This document shows, piece by piece, positions 24,888 through 33,548 of a DNA stretch of 64,000 nucleotides; the stretch's first letter is position 1, and the number at the start of each line of letters is the position of its first letter. A program made the translations under genes and the position numbers. The stretch spans positions 40,456 through 104,455 of the forward strand of contig CAYNGD010000005.1 of assembly GCA_964396965.1 (NCBI GenBank), given 5' to 3'. Below the pieces are notes generated by a model, which did not search any database, was not told the DNA's origin, and worked only from the letters and a program-made list of their open reading frames with translations. The stretch is from JABMRW01 sp964396965. Its GTDB lineage: Bacteria > Chloroflexota > Dehalococcoidia > Dehalococcoidales > BS750m-G39.

Positions 24888-26462
24888 ATGAAGGTCCTAA
24901 TCGCCGACCCCGTCTCCGAAAAAGGAATAGAAGTCCTGCGTAAGTGCGCCGAGGTAGATATCAAGACCGGCCTGAAGCCTGAAGAATTGATACCCATAAT
25001 CGGCGACTACGAAGCCCTGATAGTACGCAGCCAGACCCAGGTCACCGCCGATGTTATTGCCGCCGGCAAAAAGCTCCAGGTTATCGGGCGGGCCGGCGTC
25101 GGCGTGGACAATGTTGATATTGAAGAGGCCACCCGGTGCGGCATCGTGGTGGTCAACGCCCCCACCGGCAACACCATCTCCGCCGCCGAGCACACCATCG
25201 CCCTACTCCTCGCCCTGGCCCGCTATATCCCCCAGGCCAACGCCTCGCTCAAGGGCGGGGCCTGGAAGCGGAGCCAGTTCATGGGCACCGAGGTGAGGAA
25301 CAAGACGCTGGGCCTAATCGGCCTGGGCAATGTCGGCTCGGAGGTAGCCCGGCGTGCCCGCGGGCTGGAAATGAGGCTAATCGCTCATGACCCCTTCATC
25401 TCGGATGAGCACGCCCGAAACCTGCAGGTAGAGTTGGTGCCGATGAAGCAGCTCTTCAAAGAGGCCGACTTCATCACCCTGCACGCCCCGCTGACCGCCA
25501 AGACCAAGGGGATGATTGGCGAAAAGGAGCTGGCCCTGGTCAAGCCCACCGTCCGCATCATCAACACCGCCCGCGGCGCTCTCATCGACCAGGAGGCACT
25601 GGCCAAGGCCGTCAAGGAGAAACGGGTGGCTGGCGCTGCCATCGACGTCTTCCCCGTCGAGCCGACCACGGAAAGTATCCTCTTCGAGAGCGACAATATC
25701 ATCGTCACCCCCCACCTGGGCGCCTCCACCGCCGAAGCCCAGGTCACGGCCGCCCGGGACGTCGCCGAGCAGATTGTCGATGTCTTCAGCGGGCGTCCGG
25801 CCCAATATGCCATCAATGCCCCCTTCATACCGGCGGAGATGCTCTTGGCGCTAGCGCCTTTCATCAATGTCGCCACCACCGTAGGCCGGCTGGTCAGCCA
25901 GCTGGTCGAGGGACAGGTGAGCACCATCCAGATTAAATACAACGGCGAGATTGCCGAATATGAAACCAAGGCCCTCAAGGCCGCCGCCCTGGGTGGACTG
26001 CTGGAGCAGGTAAGCGAGGAGAGGGTCAACCTGGTCAACGCCGATATCGTGGCCAAAAAGCGCGGCCTGGCGGTGGTGGAGCAGGAAGAGGCCGAGTGCA
26101 AGAACTACACCAGCCTGCTCACTGTGGAAGCCACCACCAGCACCGGGGCGACCACCGTGGCCGGCACGGTGATGAGGGGGCAGGTCCACATCGTCCGGTT
26201 CGGTAACTACTGGTTCGATATCGTCCCCACCGGCGGCTATTTCCTCTTCTGCGACCACCTCGACCGCCCCGGCCTGATCGGTGCTGCCGGCAAGATTACC
26301 GGAGAAGCCGATATCAACATCAGCTTCATGCACCTGAGCCGCTTGAAACCCCGGGGACAGGCCCTGATGATACTGGCCCTGGACGAGCCGCTCTCTGAGA
26401 AACAGCGCCAGCAGATTCTGGCCCTGCCCGACGTCTACTCCGCCAGACTGGTCAAGCTGTAA
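24888..26462 (+). CDS. serA: D-3-phosphoglycerate dehydrogenase, long form with ACT domain
   Basis: First step of serine synthesis. A catalytic/NAD domain spans about 1-310, with LIGLGNVGSEVARRA for NAD, NTARGALID (catalytic Arg) and VTPHLGAST (catalytic His). An intervening (ASB) domain follows at about 320-450, and an ACT domain ends the protein (FCDHLDRPGLIGAAGKI). The 524-residue layout is the long bacterial type, normally feedback-regulated by serine. It is in a tight operon with the aminotransferase. Confidence 0.95.
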   Translation: MKVLIADPVSEKGIEVLRKCAEVDIKTGLKPEELIPIIGDYEALIVRSQTQVTADVIAAGKKLQVIGRAGVGVDNVDIEEATRCGIVVVNAPTGNTISAAEHTIALLLALARYIPQANASLKGGAWKRSQFMGTEVRNKTLGLIGLGNVGSEVARRARGLEMRLIAHDPFISDEHARNLQVELVPMKQLFKEADFITLHAPLTAKTKGMIGEKELALVKPTVRIINTARGALIDQEALAKAVKEKRVAGAAIDVFPVEPTTESILFESDNIIVTPHLGASTAEAQVTAARDVAEQIVDVFSGRPAQYAINAPFIPAEMLLALAPFINVATTVGRLVSQLVEGQVSTIQIKYNGEIAEYETKALKAAALGGLLEQVSEERVNLVNADIVAKKRGLAVVEQEEAECKNYTSLLTVEATTSTGATTVAGTVMRGQVHIVRFGNYWFDIVPTGGYFLFCDHLDRPGLIGAAGKITGEADINISFMHLSRLKPRGQALMILALDEPLSEKQRQQILALPDVYSARLVKL

Positions 26463-26470
26463 CCTGGCCG

Positions 26471-26499
26471 TTGACACGACCACCAGCGGCTCTTACAAT
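26471..26499 (+). promoter_or_regulatory. Promoter of the TrpB2-like gene
   Basis: TTGACA (26471-26476), exactly 17 bases, then TACAAT (26494-26499). This is nearly perfect sigma-70 consensus in the 82-base gap after serA. A ribosome site (GGCGGAGG) follows before the ATG at 26545, so the TrpB2-like gene has its own strong promoter and is likely expressed. Confidence 0.65.
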
Positions 26500-26544
26500 A
26501 CAACTAACCGGAGCCTAAAATAGTTACCAGGCGGAGGTCTTAAG

Positions 26545-27894
26545 ATGAAAATCGCGCCGGAAGCTAAAAACCTACCCGCCAGATGGTATAATATCATCCC
26601 CGACTTGGACTTTGACGTGCCCCCGATGATGAGCAGCAGCGGCTACTCGCTGAGCTACCATGACCTGGAGCCGTTTGCGCCTTCGGCCATCATTGACCAG
26701 GAGCTGGAGAGGGAGAAAAGGGATATTCCCATCCCCCGGGAAATCCAGGCCTTCTACTCGGAATGGAGGCCGACCCCCCTCTTCCGCGCCGAGAGGCTGG
26801 AGAAGAGCCTGGAAACGCCGGCCCAGATCTTCTATAAATACGAAGGCTACAGCCCCTCGGGCAGCTACGAGATGAATACCGCCGTGGTCCAGGCCTATTA
26901 CGCCGCCCAGGAGGATGGCGTCAAGCGCCTGGTTACCGCCACTGACGACGGAGACTGGGGGGCTTCGCTGGCTATCGCCTGCAACTATTTCGGCATCCAG
27001 TGCCAGGTATATATGGTGCGCGCAAGCTATACAGAGAAGCCCTACGGGCGCTACGTTATGGAGATAGTGGGGGCGGAGGTTATCCCCAGCCCCAGCCAGA
27101 AGACGCGCACCGGCCAGAAGATAATATCTCAGAATCCCGATTCGCCGGGCAGCCTGAGCATCGCCCTGAGCGAGGCCTTCGAAGAGGCCGCCAGCCGTGA
27201 CGACGTCAAGTTTGCCTGGGGCACGGTAATGAACCATGTTATCCTGCACCAGACTGTCATCGGCCTGGAGGCGCAGAGCCAGATGCATCAGGTGGGCGCC
27301 AACCCCGACCTCATCATCTGCGCCGTGGGCGGGGGCAGCGGCCTGGGCGGCCTGGCCTTCCCCTTCTACCAGGAACGCCAGCGCGGGACAAGGATAATCG
27401 CTGTTGAAACGGCGGCGGCCCCCAGCCTGTCCCGCGGGCGCTACGCCTATGACTACGGCGATACCGAGGGCCTCTCCCCCCTCTTGAAGATGTACACTCT
27501 GGGCCACAGCTTCGTTCCCCCCGGTATCAGGGCGGGCGGCATGCGCTACCACGGAATCTCGCCTTTGGTCAGCGCCCTCTACAGCGAAAAGCAGATTGAA
27601 GCCCAGTCCTATAGCCAGCACAAGGCCTTCGAGGCGGCCATAGCCTTCGCCCGCACCGAGGGGCTGATGCCATCGCCTGAGGCATCCTATGCGGTGTCGG
27701 CGGTGATAGACGAAGCACTGGCCTGCAAGCAGACCAAAGAGCGCAAGAAAATCCTCTTCCTGCTCGATGGCAACAGCAACCTGGACCTTACTGCCTTCAA
27801 GGACTTCGTCGAGGGGGCCATCCAAGACCACCCCTTCCCCGGAGAGAGCGTCGAGAAGGCTCTGGAGAAGCTGCCCCGGCTAACCCCACCCTAA
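26545..27894 (+). CDS. TrpB2-like protein without the PLP lysine (probable pseudoenzyme or new activity)
   Basis: A 449-residue homologue of the TrpB2 class of tryptophan synthase beta chains along its whole length: WRPTPLFRAERLEK, YKYEGYSPSGS, QVYMVRASYTEKPYGR, NHVILHQTVIGLE, MYTLGHSFVPPGIRAGG. The residues that define the enzyme are replaced. The PLP-binding GSHKPNT becomes GSYEMNT (Lys to Glu109). The catalytic ETGAGQWG becomes ATDDGDWG (Glu to Ala132). The pyridine-side LSGHGHFD becomes LDGNSNLD (407-414). The phosphate loop VGGGSGLGG remains. The reading frame is intact with its own promoter, so it is not a decaying gene. It cannot form the usual internal aldimine; its role is unknown. 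Confidence 0.85.
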   Translation: MKIAPEAKNLPARWYNIIPDLDFDVPPMMSSSGYSLSYHDLEPFAPSAIIDQELEREKRDIPIPREIQAFYSEWRPTPLFRAERLEKSLETPAQIFYKYEGYSPSGSYEMNTAVVQAYYAAQEDGVKRLVTATDDGDWGASLAIACNYFGIQCQVYMVRASYTEKPYGRYVMEIVGAEVIPSPSQKTRTGQKIISQNPDSPGSLSIALSEAFEEAASRDDVKFAWGTVMNHVILHQTVIGLEAQSQMHQVGANPDLIICAVGGGSGLGGLAFPFYQERQRGTRIIAVETAAAPSLSRGRYAYDYGDTEGLSPLLKMYTLGHSFVPPGIRAGGMRYHGISPLVSALYSEKQIEAQSYSQHKAFEAAIAFARTEGLMPSPEASYAVSAVIDEALACKQTKERKKILFLLDGNSNLDLTAFKDFVEGAIQDHPFPGESVEKALEKLPRLTPP

Positions 27895-28962
27895 TCAGAG
27901 CCAGCGTTTTCTCTTGAAATAGACCATCATCACGGCGGCGACGATGGCCATCACCAGCAGGACCCCAAAGTAACCCCACCACCAGCCCAGCTCCGGCATG
28001 AAGGCGAAGTTCATGCCGTAGATACCGGCGACAAAGGTAAGTGGTATGAATATGGAGGCGAAGATGGTCAGCACCTTCATCACCTCGTTCATCCGGTTGC
28101 TGATGCTGGAAAGATAGACATCGAGCATAGCGGAAAGCATATCCCGGTAGCTTTCCACGGTATCTATAATCTGGATGGTGTGGTCATAGACATCCCTCAG
28201 ATATATCAGCGTTGACTGGTTAATCAGCGAAGATTCGCCCCTCTCCAGCGAGTTGACCACCTCCCGCAGCGGCCAGATAGACTTGCGCAGGAATATCATC
28301 TCTTTCTTAAAGGTACGGATGGTCTGCAGCGTCTCCAGGCTAGGATTTACCGCCAGCTCCTGCTCGGCATCCTCTATCTTTTCGCCAATCTGTTCCAGAA
28401 TCACGAAATAGTTGTCAACGATGCTGTCAATCAGGGCGTAGGCAAGATAGTCGGCCCCAGCCTTCCTAATCCGTCCCTTGCCCGTCCTGATTCTCTCCCT
28501 TATCGGGTCGAAGATGTCACCGACACGCTCCTGAAAAGACATAACAAAATTCTGGCCGAATATCAGGCTTACCTGCTCCTCCTCCAGCTCGTTCTTCTCC
28601 TGGTCGTAGTAGAGCATCTTCAAAACGACAAAGATGTGGTCCTCGAAGTCCTCCAGCTTGGGACGCTGTCCGGTATTAACGATGTCCTCCAGCACCAGGG
28701 GGTGCAGGCCGAACTGCCGGCCGATTTTCTCTATCAGCTCCAGGTCATGCAGCCCGTCGATATTTATCCAGGTGATGGTAGGTTTGTCTTTAAAGGGAAA
28801 ACACTCTTCAACTCTTTCCACTTCCTTCTCTTCAAGCTGCGTTTCATCGTAGTCAATGATCCTAATCCTTACCTTCTCGACCTTCCTCTCCCCGGTATAG
28901 ACCAGGGTGCCGGGGACAAGGCCTACCTTCTGTCTCGTCTTTCTCATGAAAAGTCTGGGCAT
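27895..28962 (-). CDS. corA: CorA-family divalent metal transporter
   Basis: Membrane Mg2+/Co2+ (or related) channel. The 355-residue protein has a long charged cytoplasmic N-terminal domain with the expected long helix (about 200-290). Two C-terminal transmembrane helices follow, the first ending in the signature YGMNF, the second WWWGYFGVLLVMAIVAAVMM, then a basic tail. It converges with the TrpB2-like gene, with no space between them. The start sits just after the hydrolase gene, so the two are probably co-transcribed. Confidence 0.92.
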   Translation of the reverse strand: MPRLFMRKTRQKVGLVPGTLVYTGERKVEKVRIRIIDYDETQLEEKEVERVEECFPFKDKPTITWINIDGLHDLELIEKIGRQFGLHPLVLEDIVNTGQRPKLEDFEDHIFVVLKMLYYDQEKNELEEEQVSLIFGQNFVMSFQERVGDIFDPIRERIRTGKGRIRKAGADYLAYALIDSIVDNYFVILEQIGEKIEDAEQELAVNPSLETLQTIRTFKKEMIFLRKSIWPLREVVNSLERGESSLINQSTLIYLRDVYDHTIQIIDTVESYRDMLSAMLDVYLSSISNRMNEVMKVLTIFASIFIPLTFVAGIYGMNFAFMPELGWWWGYFGVLLVMAIVAAVMMVYFKRKRWL

Positions 28963-28968
28963 TACCGT

Positions 28969-29916
28969 TCACCTCCCCGCTTTAACACCAGGGTGTCTAT
29001 TCTGATTAAAGTTCGCCTTAAAGAAAGCGGCGATTTTCCGGCTGATGAGAGGGTACCAGAGCCAGATGGTGGCGTGAGTAGCCGGAAGCCACATTATATC
29101 CGGCCGGCCGCACGCCCCCCAGAAATCGAGGACAGCCTCGGCGGAGATAGCCTCGTCCCAGCGGGCGTTAATCATCAAAAGGGGGCGCTGGCGCAGGTTA
29201 TAGGCATAGGTCATCGGGTCGGTGAGGAAACTCTTCTGGGGGGGAGCAACGTAGTCCACCCCCTTCTCGGCCACCTCGGCCAGATAGCTCATATAGGACT
29301 GCTGGAGGCTCTGGTACTCCTCCTCGGTGCGCCGGTAGTCCTTGGTCAGAGCACTGAGCTGGCTCAGGTGGTTGACCTTCTCGTTGTTGCCGGCGGAAAC
29401 AATAAACGCCCCGGCGCCAACGCGCCGGTCTATCCCCATGGCTATCGACGAGATAAAGCCGCCGAAGCTTACCCCCGCCACCGCTATCTTCCCGCCGTCT
29501 ATCTCAGCACGCCCGCACGCCCAGTCAATCACCTGGCGCACCTCAATTACCGAGGTCTGGTATATCTGGAACCACTCCTCGGAGGTAAAGATGGGGTAGC
29601 GACTCTTCATGCCCGGCGGCAGGCGGCTTGAGTGCAGAATGAGGTATAGAACCAGGCAGGCGGTGCCGTTACCGGCCAGAGACCTGGCCAGCATCCGGCA
29701 GGGGATCACGCTGTGGTCGCCCATGCCGTGGAGCAGGATAACCAGAGGAGCCGGGCCCTGCGGCTGGAAGTATTCGCCCCTGGCCAGGCTGCCTCCCCAG
29801 ATGCCGCTGTGAAAGGCCGAAGGAAAATCGACCAGATAGGAAGACCACTTCCCGGTCTCCTTATTCAGACACAGGTTGAAGGGCTGACTATCGCTCTGAT
29901 AGATATACGGGTTCAT
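28969..29916 (-). CDS. Alpha/beta hydrolase
   Basis: A 315-residue hydrolase-fold protein. The oxyanion region is VILLHGMGDHS, and the nucleophile elbow is GVSFGGF (Gly-x-Ser-x-Gly). A C-terminal PATHATIW-like segment carries the presumed catalytic His; the Asp is probably in MINARWDEAIS. No signal peptide. It lies between the phosphoglucose/phosphomannose isomerase and corA on the same strand. Substrate unknown. Confidence 0.78.
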   Translation of the reverse strand: MNPYIYQSDSQPFNLCLNKETGKWSSYLVDFPSAFHSGIWGGSLARGEYFQPQGPAPLVILLHGMGDHSVIPCRMLARSLAGNGTACLVLYLILHSSRLPPGMKSRYPIFTSEEWFQIYQTSVIEVRQVIDWACGRAEIDGGKIAVAGVSFGGFISSIAMGIDRRVGAGAFIVSAGNNEKVNHLSQLSALTKDYRRTEEEYQSLQQSYMSYLAEVAEKGVDYVAPPQKSFLTDPMTYAYNLRQRPLLMINARWDEAISAEAVLDFWGACGRPDIMWLPATHATIWLWYPLISRKIAAFFKANFNQNRHPGVKAGR

Positions 29917-29952
29917 CTTCTTAGCCTTTTTATGTCAATTATGTCAATCTTT

Positions 29953-31020
29953 TCAGGGATTAAAACGGGCAAGGTAACCCTTTACAAAATCCACCGCCGC
30001 CAGAGCGGTGGGGTCGGCCCCATTTAGCATTGCCAGGTAAAAGCTGACGTAGTCCCCCAGGAGCACCAGGCCCATTAGCTGGGCCAGTGCGGTCTCCCCC
30101 ACCGCCGCCACCAGCTCATGTTTTACCCCCGACCTGGCCAGCAGCTCGGCGGCAGCCTGATAATGGAGCCGGCAGCGGGGGCTGAGCAGGGGTGAGTGCA
30201 GCAGGACGACGAATACTTTATCCTTAAAATCGGGGGGAAAGGCATAGCCCGCCACAGCGTTATGATTGAGCTCCGGGAAAAGCTCAAAGAAGGCCCAGGC
30301 CTTGCCGTTCTCGTTGAACTGGGTCTTCCAGCGCCAGGCCACCTCCGAGAGCAGCTCCCCTCCGTAGATTACCACCAGCCTTCCCCGGAGCCCATCCGCC
30401 AGCCACTTGGCCGGGTTTGCCGCCAGGGGGGTTGTCTCCACCAGCTCCCCGGCAAACTGATTCAAAACCTCCAGCGCCTCATCTAAATCGGCTGATTTAC
30501 CGCTGAGCAGGCCCAGCCTCCGAAAGATACCGACCAGAGGCACAAAGCTGTGGGGGAAGGCAGCGCGGGGGGGCGCCTGATAATCTATGGTAAAGACGGG
30601 GATACCCTCTTTTTCGGCCAGTTTTTTCAGCCTGCCCCCGGCGGTGATGGCCAGCTTTCGGGCCGGGGTCTTAAGCGAGGCGGTGAAGGCGGAGATGGTC
30701 TCCTCGGTGTTCCCGGAGTAGCTAGAGGCAATGACCAGGGTATCGCCGTCAACGAAGGAGGGCAAACTGTAGTCGCGGTTTACCCAGACCGGCACTCTGC
30801 TTTCGGCTATAGCTAAGCGGCGCACCAGGTCGCCACCGATAGCCGAGCCACCCATCCCCAGGATAACTACCTTGTCCACCCGGCGGTATTCCAGGGGCAG
30901 TTTAAACCCTAAGACCTTCTCCCAGGCCAGCCGGCACTGGCCAGGGAACTGGTGAAGGTGGTCAAGCATCCCCGAGGCGTCAAGCTTTGGGTAAAGTAGG
31001 AGGTCGTCCAAATCAACCAC
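29953..31020 (-). CDS. Bifunctional phosphoglucose/phosphomannose isomerase
   Basis: SIS-domain isomerase of the archaeal/bacterial PGI/PMI type. I start it at the GTG at 31018-31020 (reading VVDLDDLLLYPKLDASGML), because the longer frame adds a non-conserved stretch. About 355 aa. SIS motifs: VVILGMGGSAIGGDL and VIASSYSGNTEETISAF. The C-terminal NHNAVAGY-like segment holds the catalytic His/Glu area. It gives the cell a second, unrelated-subfamily route for glucose/fructose 6-phosphate exchange, and mannose 6-phosphate as well. Confidence 0.85.
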   Translation of the reverse strand: MVDLDDLLLYPKLDASGMLDHLHQFPGQCRLAWEKVLGFKLPLEYRRVDKVVILGMGGSAIGGDLVRRLAIAESRVPVWVNRDYSLPSFVDGDTLVIASSYSGNTEETISAFTASLKTPARKLAITAGGRLKKLAEKEGIPVFTIDYQAPPRAAFPHSFVPLVGIFRRLGLLSGKSADLDEALEVLNQFAGELVETTPLAANPAKWLADGLRGRLVVIYGGELLSEVAWRWKTQFNENGKAWAFFELFPELNHNAVAGYAFPPDFKDKVFVVLLHSPLLSPRCRLHYQAAAELLARSGVKHELVAAVGETALAQLMGLVLLGDYVSFYLAMLNGADPTALAAVDFVKGYLARFNP

Positions 31021-31106
31021 GGCTAAGCCAAAATCTCCTTGGCATAAGTGCCCTATTATAACACCCGTAACCGGCAAGCTCAATGGAATCCGACCAAATG
31101 GCAATC

Positions 31107-31135
31107 TTTACAAAGCTGACCACGGGGGCTAAAAT
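31107..31135 (+). promoter_or_regulatory. Promoter of the tRNA-Val gene
   Basis: TTTACA (31107-31112), a 17-base spacer and TAAAAT (31130-31135), 11 bases before the mature tRNA 5' end. Good consensus and geometry. Confidence 0.55.
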
Positions 31136-31146
31136 AGGTATGCTTC

Positions 31147-31222
31147 GGGCGGTTAGCTCAGTGGTTAGAGCGCCTGCTTCACACGCAGGAGGTCACAAGT
31201 TCAAGTCTTGTACCGCCCACCA
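31147..31222 (+). tRNA. tRNA-Val (anticodon CAC)
   Basis: A complete 76-base cloverleaf. The acceptor stem pairs GGGCGGT with ACCGCCC, the discriminator is A, and CCA is encoded (31220-31222). The D arm is GCTC..GAGC and the anticodon arm CCTGC-TTCACAC-GCAGG, giving anticodon CAC. The T arm is ACAAG-TTCAAGT-CTTGT. It precedes the two desulforedoxin-like genes and lies about 2 kb before the drop in GC content. Confidence 0.95.
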
Positions 31223-31276
31223 CAGTATCAGTTACGTCCCTAGGGTTACGCGATTAGGGCATGGAGGTAGTACAAG

Positions 31277-31396
31277 ATGGCAAACCAGATAGGTAAGAGG
31301 TATTACTGCCCAAAGTGCGGCGCTGAGGTTATTGTTACTCGTAACGGCGAGGGCACTATTCACTGCTGCGGTAAACCAATGGAGATGAAGAAGTAG
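31277..31396 (+). CDS. Desulforedoxin-like small metal protein 1
   Basis: A 39-residue reading frame (MANQIGKRYYCPKCGAEV...), with AUG start and ATGGAGG ribosome site. Four cysteines, Cys11-x2-Cys14 and the adjacent pair Cys30-Cys31 followed by Gly, have the arrangement of desulforedoxin and of the N-terminal domain of desulfoferrodoxin, which bind one iron by four Cys. Zinc is a possible alternative. It probably acts as a small electron carrier or oxygen-stress partner. A paralogue follows 30 bases later. Confidence 0.75.
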   Translation: MANQIGKRYYCPKCGAEVIVTRNGEGTIHCCGKPMEMKK

Positions 31397-31426
31397 ACCA
31401 ACAATTGGGCAGGAGGTTTTATTTAA

Positions 31427-31570
31427 GTGGCAAGTCAATTAGGTAAAAGGTATCGCTGTATTAAGTGCGGCACCGAGATACTGTGTACTAAAGCCGGCGA
31501 AGGCAAGCTGACCTGCTGTGGTCAGGAGATGCAAGTCCAGGAACCCAGACCGATTCCCTCTTCAGATTAA
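31427..31570 (+). CDS. Desulforedoxin-like small metal protein 2
   Basis: A 47-residue frame starting at GTG with AGGAGG ten bases upstream. It reads MASQLGKRYRCIKCGTEI, then LTCCGQEM, so it repeats the Cys-x2-Cys plus Cys-Cys pattern of its neighbour, with a longer proline-containing tail and an extra Cys in EILCTK. The two are clearly a tandem duplication. Likely role: single-iron (or zinc) rubredoxin-like centre. Confidence 0.72.
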   Translation: MASQLGKRYRCIKCGTEILCTKAGEGKLTCCGQEMQVQEPRPIPSSD

Positions 31571-31598
31571 GAAACGAAGACCAAAAAGGGGATGAACA

Positions 31599-33173
31599 AT
31601 GATTATAACCGAGTTTCTCGACCTGGCCGCCCTGCTGGTCCCGGAGAGGACGGCCATCGCCTTTGAGGGCAAGCGCTACAGCTACACCCAGCTCAAGGAG
31701 AGGGTGAACCGCCTGGCCGATTCTTTAGATAAATTGGGCCTGGCCAAGGGAGAGCGCGCTGCTATTTTAGAGGTCAACTGCAATGAATACGTCGAGGCCT
31801 GCTTCGCTACGGTGAAAGCGGGGGGTATCTTCGTGCCACTTAACTTCCGCATTAGAGAAGACGAGCTAGTATATCTGGTCAATAAAGCCGAGCCCAGGAT
31901 TCTCTTTGTCGGCCGCCGCTACGCTGATATGGTAAATAACGTGCGTTCACAGCTGCCTTCGGTAAAGCATTTCATCGTTATCGGGGACAAGGCTGAGGAG
32001 ATGGAGAGCTATGATGAGATTATCGCCGCCGGCTCAACTGGTGAAAAGAGCTTTGCCGAACTCAAAGACGATGACATCGCCGTGCTTATCTTTACCGCCG
32101 GTACCACCGGCTTCCCCAAGGGGGTCCCCCAGGACCACAACGCCTACAGCACCTACGTGCTGAGCAACGTTGACCCCCCCGACCCGTCAGCACCGGCGGA
32201 GACCAACGTCCTGGTGATGCCACTCTACCACGTGGCCGGGATGCAGGCGCTGATGGCGGCTATCTACGGTGGGAGAACCATCGCTCTGATGCGGCAATTC
32301 GATGAAAAGGAGTGGCTGGATACGGTGCAGCGGGAGAGGGCCACCCGGGTGATGGTGGTGCCGACCATGCTCAAGCGCATCGTGGACTACCCCGGCCTGG
32401 CTGAGTGCGATCTCTCCAGCGTTCGGGTTATAACCTACGGTGCCGCCGCCTGTCCTTACGAGGTGCTTAAAAAGACAATAGAGTGCTTTCCGGGACGGGC
32501 ACTGATAAACGCCTTCGGCGGGACGGAGACCTCCTCTACTATAGCTGCCCTGAGGGCGGAAGACCAGGTAATCACCGGTAAAGAAACGGAAGCGGAGAGG
32601 GAGAAGAAGTTGAAGCGGTTGGCCACCTCCATTGGCCTGCCTCTGGAAGACGTCGAGATACAGGTGAGGGACGAAAAGGGCAAGGAATTACCCGACGGGC
32701 GGATAGGCGAAATCGTGGTACGGGGGCCGAGGATAATGAAGGGCTACTGGCGGGACGAGGCCAAGACAGCGAAGGCCTTTACCGCCGACGGCTGGTACCG
32801 CACCGGTGACCTGGGCTATAAAGATGACGAGGGCTATATCTACCTTACCGGGCGGGGCGACGACGTCATCGTCCGGGGTGGGGAGAATATCGGCCCCGAC
32901 GAGGTGGAGAGCGTCCTCTCCACCCACCCCAAAGTCGAGGAGGCAGCGATAATCGGCGTCAAGGACGAGGAGTGGGGGCAGCAGGTGAGGGCAATAGTCA
33001 GGCTTAAAAAAGGGCAAATAGCCACCGAAGCCGAAATCATTGATTTCTGCCGCCCCCACCTGGCCGGCTTCAAGCGGCCCACCTCGGTGGTCTTCGTTAA
33101 AGAAGAGCTGCCCAAGACCGCAACCGGCAAAGTGCTGCGGCGGAAGCTCCGCCAGAAATACGGGGGGGCTTGA
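31599..33173 (+). CDS. AMP-forming acyl-CoA synthetase
   Basis: Activates a carboxylic acid to its CoA thioester through an acyl-adenylate. 524 aa. The adenylation P-loop reads FTAGTTGFPKGVPQ (usually S/T-G-T-T-G). INAFGGTETSS is the ANL A5 region, GWYRTGDLGYKDDEGYIYLTGRGDD the hinge (A7/A8), and PKTATGKVLRRKLR carries the catalytic Lys near the C-terminus. It is the last clearly GC-rich gene before the accessory region. The acid is not predictable by eye. Confidence 0.9.
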   Translation: MIITEFLDLAALLVPERTAIAFEGKRYSYTQLKERVNRLADSLDKLGLAKGERAAILEVNCNEYVEACFATVKAGGIFVPLNFRIREDELVYLVNKAEPRILFVGRRYADMVNNVRSQLPSVKHFIVIGDKAEEMESYDEIIAAGSTGEKSFAELKDDDIAVLIFTAGTTGFPKGVPQDHNAYSTYVLSNVDPPDPSAPAETNVLVMPLYHVAGMQALMAAIYGGRTIALMRQFDEKEWLDTVQRERATRVMVVPTMLKRIVDYPGLAECDLSSVRVITYGAAACPYEVLKKTIECFPGRALINAFGGTETSSTIAALRAEDQVITGKETEAEREKKLKRLATSIGLPLEDVEIQVRDEKGKELPDGRIGEIVVRGPRIMKGYWRDEAKTAKAFTADGWYRTGDLGYKDDEGYIYLTGRGDDVIVRGGENIGPDEVESVLSTHPKVEEAAIIGVKDEEWGQQVRAIVRLKKGQIATEAEIIDFCRPHLAGFKRPTSVVFVKEELPKTATGKVLRRKLRQKYGGA

Positions 33174-33186
33174 AGTCGATAATATC

Positions 33187-33206
33187 AGCCTCCAGCACCT
33201 GAGGCT
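33187..33206 (+). terminator. Possible hairpin after the acyl-CoA synthetase
   Basis: AGCCTC (33187-33192) pairs with GAGGCT (33201-33206) around an eight-base loop, 14 bases after the stop codon. There is no T tract, so a factor-independent terminator is doubtful. Confidence 0.3.
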
Positions 33207-33275
33207 ATATTGACTGCGACTTAACAAGTGGTATCAATATTGGGGGCAGGACACATAGTTACCCCCTTTTTCTGT

Positions 33276-33548
33276 TTATCCTCCAGCGATAATACTCAAT
33301 ATTTGAATTTCATCCCCATCTTCCACCGATTCAGTTAGTTCCTTAGGATAGGTGGTTTTTCCATTAACGAAGATTTCAATGTACTTGTGTAACTTGCCAT
33401 CCTTATCCAGAAGTGCTTCCTTTAGCCAGGGAAACTGCCTGACCAAGTCAGCGAGGCAGTCACCAACTGTATTTCCATTTACATTAGCCGTTATCACACC
33501 TTCGGTAAGGTGCTGCAAAAATGGAGGAATTTCCACTCGCACGCTCAT
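33276..33548 (-). CDS. MoaD/ThiS-like sulfur-carrier protein
   Basis: A 90-residue beta-grasp (ubiquitin-like) protein ending in ILSIIAGG. The C-terminal Gly-Gly is the site of thiocarboxylate formation. MoaD-like copies in anaerobes commonly accompany AOR enzymes and serve tungsto- or molybdopterin synthesis. The VEDGDEIQILSIIAGG ending is classic. It stands alone on the minus strand, between the acyl-CoA synthetase and the MFS gene, at the boundary of the AT-richer region. Confidence 0.85.
   Translation of the reverse strand: MSVRVEIPPFLQHLTEGVITANVNGNTVGDCLADLVRQFPWLKEALLDKDGKLHKYIEIFVNGKTTYPKELTESVEDGDEIQILSIIAGG

Noticed and set aside
26572..27831. Open frame of about 419 codons on the minus strand opposite the TrpB2-like gene
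   Set aside because: It is a by-product of high GC and third-position bias of the real gene; the translation is low-complexity in Gly/Ala/Val/His with no family motif.
31147..31222. tRNA-Val as an attachment site of an integrated element
   Set aside because: No integrase gene and no repeat of the tRNA 3' end was found in the window.
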